A stretch of DNA of 16,849 nucleotides from Campylobacteraceae bacterium (GCA_027040375.1 JALUMJ010000153.1:1-16849); one strand, 5' to 3'; positions 1 to 8,416 are shown, numbered from the stretch's first letter. Translations and numbers: made by a program. The notes: generated by a model from the sequence alone, not told the origin.

Positions 1-51
1 TCCTGCACCTGCTTTTTTTGCTATCTTTATAGTTTCTTCTCCTTTTTGAAA
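1..51 (-). other. Possible start of a P-II-like reading frame (partial, no start codon visible)
   Basis: Read on the minus strand in the frame whose codons end at base 1, this stretch encodes FQKGEETIKIAKKAGAG. The E-E-x-I-x-x-A-K-x-A-G-A-G pattern resembles the first helix and following turn of P-II-like signalling proteins, which I recall sitting beside DUF1538 genes. The frame is open from a TAG at 61-63 to the window edge but contains no ATG, GTG or TTG. So the gene either starts elsewhere through a shift of frame or is decayed like its upstream neighbour. An AAAGGAGAAG stretch at 36-46 looks like a ribosome binding site but has no start codon at a useful distance. The identification rests on a very short stretch. 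Confidence 0.27.
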
Positions 52-52
52 T

Positions 53-732
53 CTATGTAACTAAAATGCCATATCCCATGACTGTAATCATAGGAAACAG
101 TGAAGCAAAGGCAATCAGCACAAAAACTGTCTATCAGTGGACTTCTTCCCTCTATATTGCTAGCAAGCCCTAAGCCTAAAGCTACGACTAGAGGAACTGT
201 CACAGTTGATGTTGTTACTCCACCACTGTCATATGCTAAACCTGTGATTTGTGGTGGTGCAAAGAATGTTGTTATAACCACCGTGACATATCCAGCGATT
301 ATATAGTAATGCATAGGATGCCCTAGAAGAATCCTTAAAACTCCCAAAGATATAGCAAATCCAACGGAAAATGCCAAGTATAATCTAAGAAAAAAGGCAT
401 CAATTCTTCCGTTACTTATGATAGAAGCTTTATCAGCTATGGCCAACAACGCTGGCTCAGCAATCGTTGTTGAAAAACCTATAAAAAATGCAAAAACCAA
501 TAGCCAAAAGAGTGAACCTTTTTTTAGCAAAATCATTTGCAAGATTTTCTCCAACTGGGAATATACCTATTTCCAAACCTCTTGTAAATACTGCTAAGCC
601 AAATATTATGATACACAAACCTATCAATATAGAAAAAAGATTTGGTGGAGTTTGCTTTATGATTAAAATTTGGAAAAAAGATATAACTCAAATTATTGGA
701 ATCAAGTCTTTAGCAGAATTTTTTAAATCATA
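53..732 (-). pseudogene. Broken DUF1538 integral membrane protein gene
   Basis: Pieced together across three frames, this region encodes one DUF1538 protein of about 225 residues. It starts near DLKNSAKDLIPII, continues through GLAVFTRGLEIGIFPVGENLA, then the hallmark GFSTTIAEPALLAIADKA, AYDSGGVTTSTVTVP and SFVLIAFASLFPMITVMGYG segments, and ends at a TAG at 53-55. It cannot be translated as it stands. There is an in-frame TGA at 688-690, a one-base excess in the seven-base A-run at 519-525 (minus strand), and another in the five-base T-run at 122-126. The 5' end is unclear: ATG codons at 729-731 and 750-752 are in a different frame from the protein. The apparent intact reading frame 27-554 begins with TTG in mid-domain and ends in a frame-shifted, unrelated tail. 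DUF1538 proteins are multi-pass membrane proteins of unknown function. The gene lies just downstream of flgS on the same strand. Confidence 0.85.
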
Positions 733-754
733 ATAAAAAATATAAAGACCATTT

Positions 755-1783
755 TTAAACAATATTTTTACTTATAGAAATAAAAAATATTTTTGGATTT
801 TTTTGAAGTTTTATCTCTCCATTGTGCGCTTTTATAATTTGCTGTGAAAGTGCTAAGCCCAATCCATTACCCTTGGTTTTTGTAGTCTTAAATGGTTCAA
901 AAAGCATATCTTCATTTTCTATATCTTTTCCATTGTCGGCTATCATAAAAATATGTTTTTTATCTTCTTCTTTGTAAGAAAGCTTAATTTCTCCTCGTTC
1001 TATCTCACTTTCTTCTATAGCATCAATAGCGTTGAATATAAAATTTTGAAAAACTAGACCAAGAAGCTCCTGATCAGCTTTTATATCAATAGATGGGAGA
1101 GATAAGTTGATATTTATATCTTTTGAAAAGGTGTAATAAGATATAGATTGTTTAATTTCATGTGCTAAGTTATCTAGTGCAAAAAAGTTTTCATTTAAAC
1201 TCAAACCTTTTGTAAACAAAAGTGTAGCTTTGATGATTCTCTCAACTCTCCATATAGATTTGCGAATTTCTAGCACTAAAGGTTTCGTTTTTATATCAAC
1301 TTTTTTAAAAAGTGTTGAAGCAAGAAGTGAGACTGAGCCGATTGGGTTTCTAATCTCATGAGAAAGGTGAGCCGCTACTTGTCCCATCGATATAAGCCTC
1401 TCTTGTCTTTTTTCCTCAGTGATATCAGTGGCACTTATGATGGTTTTTTCCGCTTGCTTTACTATCTTTACCAAATAATAGTAATTTTTGTGTTCAATCT
1501 CTTTTTTATCTCTATTATTTAAAATTTTACTAAAAAGAGTTTTTAAATTCTTTGCTTCAGTATTTTGTAAAAATATCTCATCTTTTTCATCAAGTACCCA
1601 AAGGGCGTTTGGTTGTACTTCTATGATTTGTTCTATAAAATTTTGCAAGGAAGCATATGAAGTATTTAATTTTTTATATTCATTTTCTATGACATATGTT
1701 TGGTTTATGAGATCATCGAGGCCTTTTTTAAAGACCTCTTTTTCGTCTGTATTCAAAGAATTTAGTAAATTTTCATCTATCAT
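755..1783 (-). CDS. flgS: Cytoplasmic sensor histidine kinase FlgS (flagellar sigma-54 cascade)
   Basis: The 342-residue protein has no membrane segment. Residues 1-50 are a charged, probably coiled-coil region and about 50-125 form a PAS-like sensory domain. The H-box AAHLSHEIRNPIGS carries the phosphorylated His142. The ATPase domain shows the N-box FQNFIFNAIDA (243-253), G1 motif DNGKD (283-287), F-box FEPFK (295-299) and G2 motif GNGLGL (305-310). Length, cytoplasmic layout and sequence style match FlgS of Campylobacter and Helicobacter (HP0244). In those species FlgS senses the state of the flagellar export apparatus and phosphorylates FlgR, which activates sigma-54 hook and basal-body genes. 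The start has no good Shine-Dalgarno sequence; the 16 bases before the ATG are an A-rich loop closed by GGCTA/TAGCC. It follows sdhE by 34 bp and may be read through from the sdh operon. No flagellar gene is adjacent. Confidence 0.88.
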   Translation of the reverse strand: MIDENLLNSLNTDEKEVFKKGLDDLINQTYVIENEYKKLNTSYASLQNFIEQIIEVQPNALWVLDEKDEIFLQNTEAKNLKTLFSKILNNRDKKEIEHKNYYYLVKIVKQAEKTIISATDITEEKRQERLISMGQVAAHLSHEIRNPIGSVSLLASTLFKKVDIKTKPLVLEIRKSIWRVERIIKATLLFTKGLSLNENFFALDNLAHEIKQSISYYTFSKDININLSLPSIDIKADQELLGLVFQNFIFNAIDAIEESEIERGEIKLSYKEEDKKHIFMIADNGKDIENEDMLFEPFKTTKTKGNGLGLALSQQIIKAHNGEIKLQKNPKIFFISISKNIV

Positions 1784-1817
1784 GTGGCTACTTTTTTAGC
1801 CTATTATACTAAATAAT

Positions 1818-2696
1818 CTATATAAAGTCCACTTTAGCAATATTATGCTTTATACCAAGTTTACTAGGGTCAATCCCAAGGGCTAGTCCCACCATCTGAG
1901 GCATATGTAAAATTGGAATTGAAACATCTTCCCCCATCTCTTCACTGATGCTTTTTTGTTGGACATCTAGTCTTAGATGGCATAGCGGACAAGGTGTTAC
2001 CATTGTGTCTGCATTATTTTGTATAGCATCAAGCATCGCGCTCCCTGAAATCCTGTTTGCAGTTTTTGGAGCTTGTAATTCTACATGAAAACCACAACAT
2101 TTATTTTTGTGTCCATATTCAACGCTATGTCCACCAAGTGCTACAATGAGCCTATCTAGTGAAGTTGGACGGTATGGATCTTCGTTTCCATTTGAAGAGC
2201 CATGAACCGCACCTGGTCTTATATTATGACAACCATAAAATGGTGCGATATATAAATCTTTAAGAGGATTTTTGACTTTTGAAGCTATCGCATCTATGCC
2301 ATAGTCATCTATCAAAGCATATAAAAAGTGTTTTATTTGGGATGTGCCCTTGTACTCAAGGCCTACTTCTTTTAACTTAGCATTTACCTTTGCTCTTAAT
2401 TTATCATCATTATCTAGCCTATGTTTTGCTGTCGCTAAATTTAGCTGGCAAGTGTTGCAAACTGTGACTATCGTCAAACCTCTTTTTTCTGCGTAGCAGA
2501 TATTTCTTGCATTTAATACCAAAGAGAGAAAATCATCATAGTCTTGCATGTGAGAAGCACCACAACATGTAGCTTCAACAAGTTCTACTAATTCTATATC
2601 GAAAGCTTCGGCGATAGCTAGAGTTGATTGCATTAACTCTGGTGTACTTTGTTTTGGTGTGCAACCTACAAAAAATGCATATTTTAAATTTTCCAT
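1818..2696 (-). CDS. sdhE: Cysteine-rich (CCG domain) subunit of SdhABE-type succinate/fumarate oxidoreductase
   Basis: This 292-residue protein has two complete CCG domains, the signature of heterodisulfide reductase subunit B. The first has Cys12, Cys44-Cys45-Gly and Cys80-x-x-Cys83. The second has Cys156, Cys200-Cys201-Gly and Cys236-x-x-Cys239. No cluster cysteine is missing. In E-type complexes this subunit replaces the haem-containing membrane anchor SdhC/SdhD and carries electrons between SdhB and the quinone pool at the membrane surface. A start preceded by AAGGAAG and a 10-bp gap after sdhB indicate a single transcript with sdhA and sdhB. The symbol follows the archaeal, cyanobacterial and epsilonproteobacterial use and is unrelated to E. 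coli SdhE, the flavinylation factor. An alternative name by analogy is MfrE. Confidence 0.9.
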   Translation of the reverse strand: MENLKYAFFVGCTPKQSTPELMQSTLAIAEAFDIELVELVEATCCGASHMQDYDDFLSLVLNARNICYAEKRGLTIVTVCNTCQLNLATAKHRLDNDDKLRAKVNAKLKEVGLEYKGTSQIKHFLYALIDDYGIDAIASKVKNPLKDLYIAPFYGCHNIRPGAVHGSSNGNEDPYRPTSLDRLIVALGGHSVEYGHKNKCCGFHVELQAPKTANRISGSAMLDAIQNNADTMVTPCPLCHLRLDVQQKSISEEMGEDVSIPILHMPQMVGLALGIDPSKLGIKHNIAKVDFI

Positions 2697-2706
2697 AAAA
2701 GCTTCC

Positions 2707-3687
2707 TTATTTAAATTTTACTGTTGATGAACTTTTGATAAGTTTATCAACTTCGTCAAGTTTTTGTGATTTTGGCATTTGCCAAGGCATTATAAGTTTT
2801 CCATTTTTAAACATATGCAGGGCTTCTGGCACATGTTTTAAAACTCCAAGGTTTCCTTCTGAATATCTCACAAGCTCTCCCTCATCCAAAAAACCATGTT
2901 TAGAAATGGAGCTTTTAAACCCAACAGCATGTCTTGTGGCAACATTGTCTGTGGCTAAATTTTCTTCAAATATTTGATTATGCAGTTTTGTAATTTTATC
3001 TATCGGTGAGAGATCTTTGGGGCAAGCCTCAGCGCACTCGTAGCACTTTACGCAGTCCCAAACTCCAGCTCCTTCTTGATTTACGATTTCTAGTCGCTCA
3101 TCTTTTGCATTATCTCTAATATCCACATTAAATCTAAAAGCTTTTAGAAGTGCTGCTGGTCCTATATAATCACCATTTACTTGCACGGTTGGGCAAGCAT
3201 AAAAACAGTTTCCACATTGGATGCAATAGTCTGCTTCATCAAGTTTATCTGCAACTTCTTGGCTGATTATGTGTTCTTTTGTAGGGTGCGATTTTATTTC
3301 ACCCATCAAATACGGCTTAACACTACTATATTTGCTCCAAAACCTCTCTTTATCCACCACCATATCTTTTATGGCATGCTTTATATCTTGGGGTTCAAGT
3401 ACCAATTCATATCCAAAAATATCAATCAAATCAAATACTCTCTCTTTGCAAGAAAGTACAGGTTTATTGTTTACTTTGATAGCACAACTTCCACAAATCC
3501 CATGTCTGCAACTTCTTCTATAGCTAAAAGAACCATCTCTTTCCCATTTTATTTTATTTAGTATGTCAAGAATAACTTCATCTTGTGCAACACTAAAAGA
3601 AAAGCTTTCATAGTGAGGGGCGTGATCTGTCTCTTTGTTAAACCTAAAAACTTTAAAGTTTACCTTTTTAACATCATATTTTTTCAT
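2707..3687 (-). CDS. sdhB: Succinate dehydrogenase/fumarate reductase iron-sulfur subunit
   Basis: The 326-residue protein transfers electrons from the flavin of SdhA to SdhE. Its N-terminal ferredoxin-like domain has the [2Fe-2S] ligands Cys60, Cys65, Cys68 and Cys80 (RSCRHGICGSC...LSC). The C-terminal domain has two cluster motifs: CIQCGNCFYACP at 155-166 and CVKCYECAEACP at 212-223. Both are full CxxCxxCxxxCP sets. Classical SdhB and FrdB proteins have only three of the four cysteines at the second site, where they hold a [3Fe-4S] cluster, so a second [4Fe-4S] cluster is plausible here, as expected for the SdhE type. About 100 residues follow the last cluster, longer than in E. coli SdhB (238 residues). 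It sits 8 bp after sdhA and 10 bp before sdhE. Confidence 0.93.
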   Translation of the reverse strand: MKKYDVKKVNFKVFRFNKETDHAPHYESFSFSVAQDEVILDILNKIKWERDGSFSYRRSCRHGICGSCAIKVNNKPVLSCKERVFDLIDIFGYELVLEPQDIKHAIKDMVVDKERFWSKYSSVKPYLMGEIKSHPTKEHIISQEVADKLDEADYCIQCGNCFYACPTVQVNGDYIGPAALLKAFRFNVDIRDNAKDERLEIVNQEGAGVWDCVKCYECAEACPKDLSPIDKITKLHNQIFEENLATDNVATRHAVGFKSSISKHGFLDEGELVRYSEGNLGVLKHVPEALHMFKNGKLIMPWQMPKSQKLDEVDKLIKSSSTVKFK

Positions 3688-3695
3688 GTCTTTTC

Positions 3696-5426
3696 CTAAT
3701 ATGTTCGTTCTGTCGGTTTGTATTTACCGATAGTTACAGGTTTATAATCGATTTTTATATTGCCTTTTTTGTCCATATATCCATAAGTGTGTTTTAAAAA
3801 TTTTTCATCATCTCTTTTTGGAAAATCATCTCTAAAGTGCGAGCCTCTACTCTCTTCACGCAAAATCGCACCTTCTACTATATAAGCTGTAAAATCAAGC
3901 ATATGCCCAAGCTCTATCGCTTCTTGTAAATCAGTATTAAATATCTTTGACCTATCGTCTATACCGATATTATCGTATTTTCTTTTGAGTTTTTTTATGA
4001 TTTTCTTTTGTTCGAGCAGTTTTTCTTTTGTCCTAAATACTCCAGCATTTATGGTCATCGTTCTTTGTAACTCACTTCTTATCAAAGGTACTCGCTCAGT
4101 GCCACAAGATGAAATGATTTTGTCTATCTCACTTATCATTTTGTTAGCATCATTGATATCAGGCTCTTTATGAGTTAGCAATTTATCTTCTTCTAAATCT
4201 TTAATGATGGTTTGCCCAACATGTCGTCCATAAAATGTGGCTTCTAGTAAAGAGTTAGCTCCGAGTCTATTGGCACCATGCACACTTACGCACGCACATT
4301 CCCCTGCTGCATAAAAACTTTTTACATTATTTTGGATATCGTATCTTACTCTTCCGTGAGTATCTGTGGGAATTCCACCCATCGAGTAGTGTGCGGTTGG
4401 AGAGATTAAGATAGGTTCTTTTATCATATCAAGCCCAAGAAAAGTTAAAGCCAACTCTCTAAGCTCTGGAAGTCTTGACATAATTTTATCTTTCCCTAAA
4501 TGCGTTAAATCAAGATAAACTGCATCTTTATCCTTTCCAACTCCATTGCCTGCTAATATCTCTTTGGTGATAGACCTGCTTACTAAATCACGAGGTCCAA
4601 GCTCTAGTTTTTCAGGAGCATACTTTTCCATAAATCTTTCGCCTTTAGAGTTAAAAAGCTTTCCACCTTCACCTCTAGCAGCTTCACTGATAAGTATGCC
4701 AGTTCCTGCAAGTCCTGTTGGATGAAATTGTACAAACTCCATATCTTTTAAAGGAATTCCATGCCTTGCTACGATAGAAAGTCCATCACCTGTATTTGCA
4801 TGTGCATTTGAATTTGTGGCATAACTTCTAGCATATCCACCAGTTGCAAACAGCACAGCTTTTGCATAAAATATACCTTTTTGACCAGTTTTAATATTGT
4901 ATGCTACAACTCCGTTTACTATCTTTTGTTCTTTTTCGTGGTATATGATATCTGCAACATACCATTCATCCCAAAATTCAACACCATCTCTATGGGCTTG
5001 CTCAAAAAGTGTTTGAAGAATTGTGAGTCCAGTTCTATCTTTTGCATAACATGTTCTTGGAAATGATTGCCCGCCAAATGGTCGCTGGGCGATTGTTCCG
5101 TCTTCTTCTCTACTAAATGCAGCCCCCATACGCTCAACCCACCTGATTGTCTCAGGTGCACTACTGCACATAAGCTCAACTGCTTCTTGATTTGCAAGAT
5201 AATCACTGCCTTTTATAGTGTCAAATATATGTGATTGTGTGCTATCATCATCTTTCAAAGCTGCATTTATCCCACCTTGTGCAGCTCCTGAATGACTTCT
5301 TAGGGGATGAAGTTTAGTTAAAACGCATACATGCTTACCATGACTTTCTAGCTCTCTAGCTGCCGCCAATCCAGCCAATCCAGCACCAACTATAACGGCA
5401 TCATAACGATGAAATGAAATACCCAT
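3696..5426 (-). CDS. sdhA: Succinate dehydrogenase/fumarate reductase flavoprotein subunit
   Basis: The 576-residue protein oxidises succinate or reduces fumarate at a flavin. It shows the FAD-binding GAGLAG loop (14-19), His45 in [10 protein letters not shown] (the residue that binds FAD covalently in this family), QFHPTG with His235, the RGEGGKL segment (251-257), a capping domain with RDLVSRS (269-275), His346 in TAHYSMGG, and [13 protein letters not shown] (381-393) with Arg387. The start is fixed by AAGGAAG 6 bp upstream and by an in-frame TAA directly before the ATG, so there is no N-terminal extension. There is no twin-arginine signal peptide, and the flavin site reads SHSGAAQGG as in ordinary SdhA. 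This makes it a cytoplasm-facing enzyme, not the periplasmic Tat-exported MfrA known from C. jejuni. It leads the operon sdhA-sdhB-sdhE. Direction of catalysis in vivo cannot be read from the sequence. Confidence 0.93.
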   Translation of the reverse strand: MGISFHRYDAVIVGAGLAGLAAARELESHGKHVCVLTKLHPLRSHSGAAQGGINAALKDDDSTQSHIFDTIKGSDYLANQEAVELMCSSAPETIRWVERMGAAFSREEDGTIAQRPFGGQSFPRTCYAKDRTGLTILQTLFEQAHRDGVEFWDEWYVADIIYHEKEQKIVNGVVAYNIKTGQKGIFYAKAVLFATGGYARSYATNSNAHANTGDGLSIVARHGIPLKDMEFVQFHPTGLAGTGILISEAARGEGGKLFNSKGERFMEKYAPEKLELGPRDLVSRSITKEILAGNGVGKDKDAVYLDLTHLGKDKIMSRLPELRELALTFLGLDMIKEPILISPTAHYSMGGIPTDTHGRVRYDIQNNVKSFYAAGECACVSVHGANRLGANSLLEATFYGRHVGQTIIKDLEEDKLLTHKEPDINDANKMISEIDKIISSCGTERVPLIRSELQRTMTINAGVFRTKEKLLEQKKIIKKLKRKYDNIGIDDRSKIFNTDLQEAIELGHMLDFTAYIVEGAILREESRGSHFRDDFPKRDDEKFLKHTYGYMDKKGNIKIDYKPVTIGKYKPTERTY

Positions 5427-5453
5427 TTAGCTTCCTTTGTTAAAATTTCATTT

Positions 5454-5459
5454 ATTATA
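5454..5459 (-). promoter_or_regulatory. Probable -10 box of the sdhABE promoter
   Basis: The minus strand reads TATAAT here, inside the 93-bp gap between trkH and sdhA. This puts a transcription start about 20 bases before the sdhA ATG. The rest of the gap is AT-rich with no clear -35 box, as is usual for Campylobacterota sigma-70 promoters. I see no obvious terminator hairpin after trkH, so read-through from trkAH is possible. Confidence 0.5.
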
Positions 5460-5519
5460 CAACTTAATATATAAAAATAAGATTTAATAAAGATTAGCCT
5501 CTAATAAAGCCTTTGAATA

Positions 5520-6983
5520 TTAAAATTTTTTCCAGAAAGTTTTACTTAGTAGTATAAAGACAGTGTAGCACTCAAGTCTTCCGATAATCATAGCAATTGA
5601 GAGTATGATTTTATCATACCACGAAAAGAATGCATAGTTATCTGCAGGCCCAACAAGAGAAAATCCAGGTCCAACATTTCCAACTATTGTCATAGCTGTA
5701 CTTATGGCTGTCATTTCATCAAATCCTCTTGCGTAAAGATATAACATAACAAAAAATACAGTGAGTATAAAAAGAGAAAAGAAACCAAAGATGGAGCTTA
5801 TTATATTTGCTTTTATAGGTTTATCATCTATAAATATAGATATGATCGAATCTGGTTTAAGAGACCGCCTTATTTCTAAGGATATATTTTTAAAGTAAAT
5901 GATGTACCTTATAACTTTTATTCCCCCAGCAGTAGAGCCAGCATTACCACCGATAATCATGGCTATCAAAACAAGAGCTATGGAGAAATGATTCCAAACA
6001 GAATAATCCATAGATGCAAATCCAGTAGTGGTCATAACTGAAACAATAGTAAAGGTTGAGTGTGTAAAATTTTTATAAAAATCCGAATAATCACTATAGT
6101 GAGAAACAGTTAAGGCTAAGGACAAGACAGCTAAGATTACTAAATACCATTTGACTTCTTCTATATTGTAGCTTTTGTAGTCGCCACTTAAAAATCTTAT
6201 ATGAGCTAAAAAGTTGATGCCTGAGAGCGTCATAAAGACTATTGTTGTCCACATAATTCCACTATTTCCTGCCCAGTATCCGATGGAATTGTTTTTAGTA
6301 GAAAATCCTCCTGTTGAAACTGTAGCAAACGCATGGTTTACGGCATCAAACCAATTCATGCCAAAAAACTTAAGGCACAATATATTTGCTACAGTGAAAA
6401 GCAGATATACTTCCCATAGTTTATTTGCTGTATCTTTTATCTTTGGAGTTATTTTATCAGTGGAAATTCCTGTAGATTCAGCTTTAAAAAGACTAAGAGA
6501 GCCACTTGGGTTAATCAAAGGAAAAAGCCCAACTCCAAGCACTATAATTCCCATACCACCTATCCAATGCATTAGGCTTCTGTGGAAAAGGATACTTTTT
6601 GGAAGAGCTTCTATATTGCTATAGACTGTAGCACCAGTGGTTGTAAAGCCACTAATTGCTTCAAAAAAAGCACTTGAAAAATCAATACCAGTTTGAAAAT
6701 ATAATGGCAATGCTCCGCCGATACCCAGCAGTATCCAAATGGCATTGACAGAAATGATACTCTCTTTTATGCCAAAAGACATATTATAGTTTCTGAGAAA
6801 GAAAAATATTATAATATTTAAAGACAAGAGTGATAAGACAGCATATAGATGATAAAGTATATTTTCGTGGTAATAGTATCCGATTGCTACAGGGATTAAG
6901 AAAGCTAAAAATATAACAATACCAACGGCACTTATAAACTTTAATATACTTTTGATATTAATCATAGATTTTGATGAAGCCAT
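5520..6983 (-). CDS. trkH: Potassium uptake channel subunit TrkH/KtrB family
   Basis: The 487-residue integral membrane protein forms the potassium pore of a Trk/Ktr uptake system. It has the four membrane-pore-membrane repeats of the family. The four selectivity-filter loops are visible as SGFTTTGAT (about 111-119), ATVSTGGFST (220-229), SVMTTTGFAS (315-324) and TIVGNVGPGF (432-441). The third filter is followed by the NAGSTAGGIKV segment (347-357) characteristic of TrkH. Length fits TrkH (E. coli, 483 residues). Its ATG lies inside the end of trkA with a 22-bp overlap, so its translation is probably coupled to that of its regulatory partner. TrkH and KtrB are hard to separate by eye; pairing with a double-domain TrkA favours TrkH. 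Confidence 0.92.
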   Translation of the reverse strand: MASSKSMINIKSILKFISAVGIVIFLAFLIPVAIGYYYHENILYHLYAVLSLLSLNIIIFFFLRNYNMSFGIKESIISVNAIWILLGIGGALPLYFQTGIDFSSAFFEAISGFTTTGATVYSNIEALPKSILFHRSLMHWIGGMGIIVLGVGLFPLINPSGSLSLFKAESTGISTDKITPKIKDTANKLWEVYLLFTVANILCLKFFGMNWFDAVNHAFATVSTGGFSTKNNSIGYWAGNSGIMWTTIVFMTLSGINFLAHIRFLSGDYKSYNIEEVKWYLVILAVLSLALTVSHYSDYSDFYKNFTHSTFTIVSVMTTTGFASMDYSVWNHFSIALVLIAMIIGGNAGSTAGGIKVIRYIIYFKNISLEIRRSLKPDSIISIFIDDKPIKANIISSIFGFFSLFILTVFFVMLYLYARGFDEMTAISTAMTIVGNVGPGFSLVGPADNYAFFSWYDKIILSIAMIIGRLECYTVFILLSKTFWKKF

Positions 6984-8302
6984 TTTGAAATTAATTCACT
7001 ATTCTCTTTTTTAGTGAAAAGAACTAGTAAGTCATTTTTTTGAAATTCTGTAGAATTAGTAAAGGGTAAAATCTCATTATCTCTTTGAATATAAAAATTT
7101 CCATTGTTTTCTATCTTATCAGGAAGGTCAAATGTTTTTCCTATCAATGAAGACTCTGGAAATATTTTTTTGAGCATCATCATACCGTCACCCCCGCAAA
7201 ATTGCCTTTTTATGAGTATTTTGGAAGATTCAATTTTTTCTAGGATGGAGTAATAAGCATTTATTTTTTCACCTCTTACGACTTCTAAGTTAAGATTTCT
7301 CATCAGTTTAGAATATGCTATGTCATTATTTATGGTGATGACTTTTTTTATTTTATTGTACTTTGCTTCCATACATTTTGTTATATTGTATTCATCATTT
7401 CCAGAAGCAACTATCAAAATATCTGGGATTGCAGCATTGTCTTCGAGCATATGATCAGAATCGTATGTGCTTTTTATCACAGTAACTTTGTCTTTAAGTA
7501 ACATATTTGCTTTTTCGCATTTTTTCAAATCTTTATCTACAATTTGGATATTTAAATCTTTTTTAATCAGAACTTTTGCAATTTCCAAACCTAGTGTATC
7601 TGCGCCAAATATAACACAATTTCTTATTTCTTGGGTTTGTTCATCTGAATCATGTATGCTAAATTGTAAATCTTTTACCGCACTTGGATAAGCATAAAAA
7701 TAAATCAAATCATTTGCATTTATCATATCACTTTGAGTTGGCACATAAAATTGACCATCTCTTTCTATTCCTGCAACTACGATTTTATCATTTAATTCAT
7801 GTATAAAAGTAGAAATTATTGCGCTTTTAAAATCTTCAGGTATTTTTACAGAAATTAAAAGAGCTTTTGTGTATTCAAATGATTTTACATTTCTGGCATG
7901 TGGAAAATCTACAATATACTTAAAAGGCTGAGCTGCCTCAAAAGAAGGGATTACAAAATGGTTGATTCCTAGTCTTTCACTTACTAATTCATCAGCAAAA
8001 AAGTTGTTTTTTAATCTAACAATTTTTTTCTCTACATGTGCAATTTTATCGATAATTAAAGCAGATACTAGATTTACTTCATCGGAGTCAGTAACAGCGA
8101 TAAAAAGATCAATATCTGTATCAACAGATAGATAGGTATGAGGATTTTCTATATCTCCACAAATAGCCATCACATCAAGGTTTTCTTCTATCTTTTTAAT
8201 GGCACCTTCATTTTTGTCAATTATAGTTACATCATTGTGAGCCATAAAGTTTTTTGCTACCATGTAGCCTACTTTTCCAGCCCCAGCTATTATAATTCTC
8301 AT
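6962..8302 (-). CDS. trkA: Trk potassium uptake regulatory protein TrkA
   Basis: The 446-residue cytoplasmic protein has two tandem RCK_N/RCK_C units and gates TrkH in response to bound nucleotide. The first Rossmann fold is intact: IIAGAGKVG at 3-11 followed by the acidic end of strand two at IIDK (27-30). The second begins at about 228 with NCVIFGADTLG, where the glycine-rich loop reads G-A-D-T-L-G and has lost its central glycine. The strand end IVDKD is kept, so this site probably binds nucleotide differently or not at all. The start follows AAGGAA about 10 bases upstream. It is the first gene of the trkA-trkH pair, with a -10 box 37 bases upstream of the ATG and a tRNA gene before that. 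Confidence 0.93.
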   Translation of the reverse strand: MRIIIAGAGKVGYMVAKNFMAHNDVTIIDKNEGAIKKIEENLDVMAICGDIENPHTYLSVDTDIDLFIAVTDSDEVNLVSALIIDKIAHVEKKIVRLKNNFFADELVSERLGINHFVIPSFEAAQPFKYIVDFPHARNVKSFEYTKALLISVKIPEDFKSAIISTFIHELNDKIVVAGIERDGQFYVPTQSDMINANDLIYFYAYPSAVKDLQFSIHDSDEQTQEIRNCVIFGADTLGLEIAKVLIKKDLNIQIVDKDLKKCEKANMLLKDKVTVIKSTYDSDHMLEDNAAIPDILIVASGNDEYNITKCMEAKYNKIKKVITINNDIAYSKLMRNLNLEVVRGEKINAYYSILEKIESSKILIKRQFCGGDGMMMLKKIFPESSLIGKTFDLPDKIENNGNFYIQRDNEILPFTNSTEFQKNDLLVLFTKKENSELISKWLHQNL

Positions 8303-8338
8303 TAAATAAATTTCCTTAATTACATAAATAGGAGGATT

Positions 8339-8344
8339 ATTATA
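8339..8344 (-). promoter_or_regulatory. Probable extended -10 box of the trkA promoter
   Basis: The minus strand reads TGATATAAT, a full TATAAT preceded by the TG of an extended -10 element. The start point would be about 30 bases before the trkA ATG. The next 70 bases upstream are AT-rich and hold a small interrupted palindrome (ATTCTT-AA-AAGAAT) before the tRNA end. I see no other gene there. Confidence 0.55.
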
Positions 8345-8416
8345 TCACAACGCTACTCTTGTAATTCTTAAAAGAATAATAATTTTGAATTTAAATTTTG
8401 GTAAAGGAAAAAGAAG

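Noticed and set aside
27..554. Apparent 175-residue intact membrane protein gene on the minus strand
   Set aside because: It starts with TTG inside the domain, its upstream homologous part lies in another frame, and its last 35 residues are frame-shifted. It is a piece of the DUF1538 pseudogene.
53..732. Phase-variable expression of the DUF1538 gene by slippage in A or T runs
   Set aside because: The runs are only seven and five bases, two would have to shift together, and the TGA at 688-690 would still stop translation.
3181..3561. Plus-strand open frames within sdhB and other shadow frames across the window
   Set aside because: They lie opposite well-conserved genes, have no family motifs, and lack ribosome binding sites.
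8363..8376. Interrupted palindrome ATTCTT-AA-AAGAAT as tRNA terminator or operator
   Set aside because: It is only six pairs in AT-rich DNA with a two-base spacer, too short to fold as a hairpin. Chance is likely.
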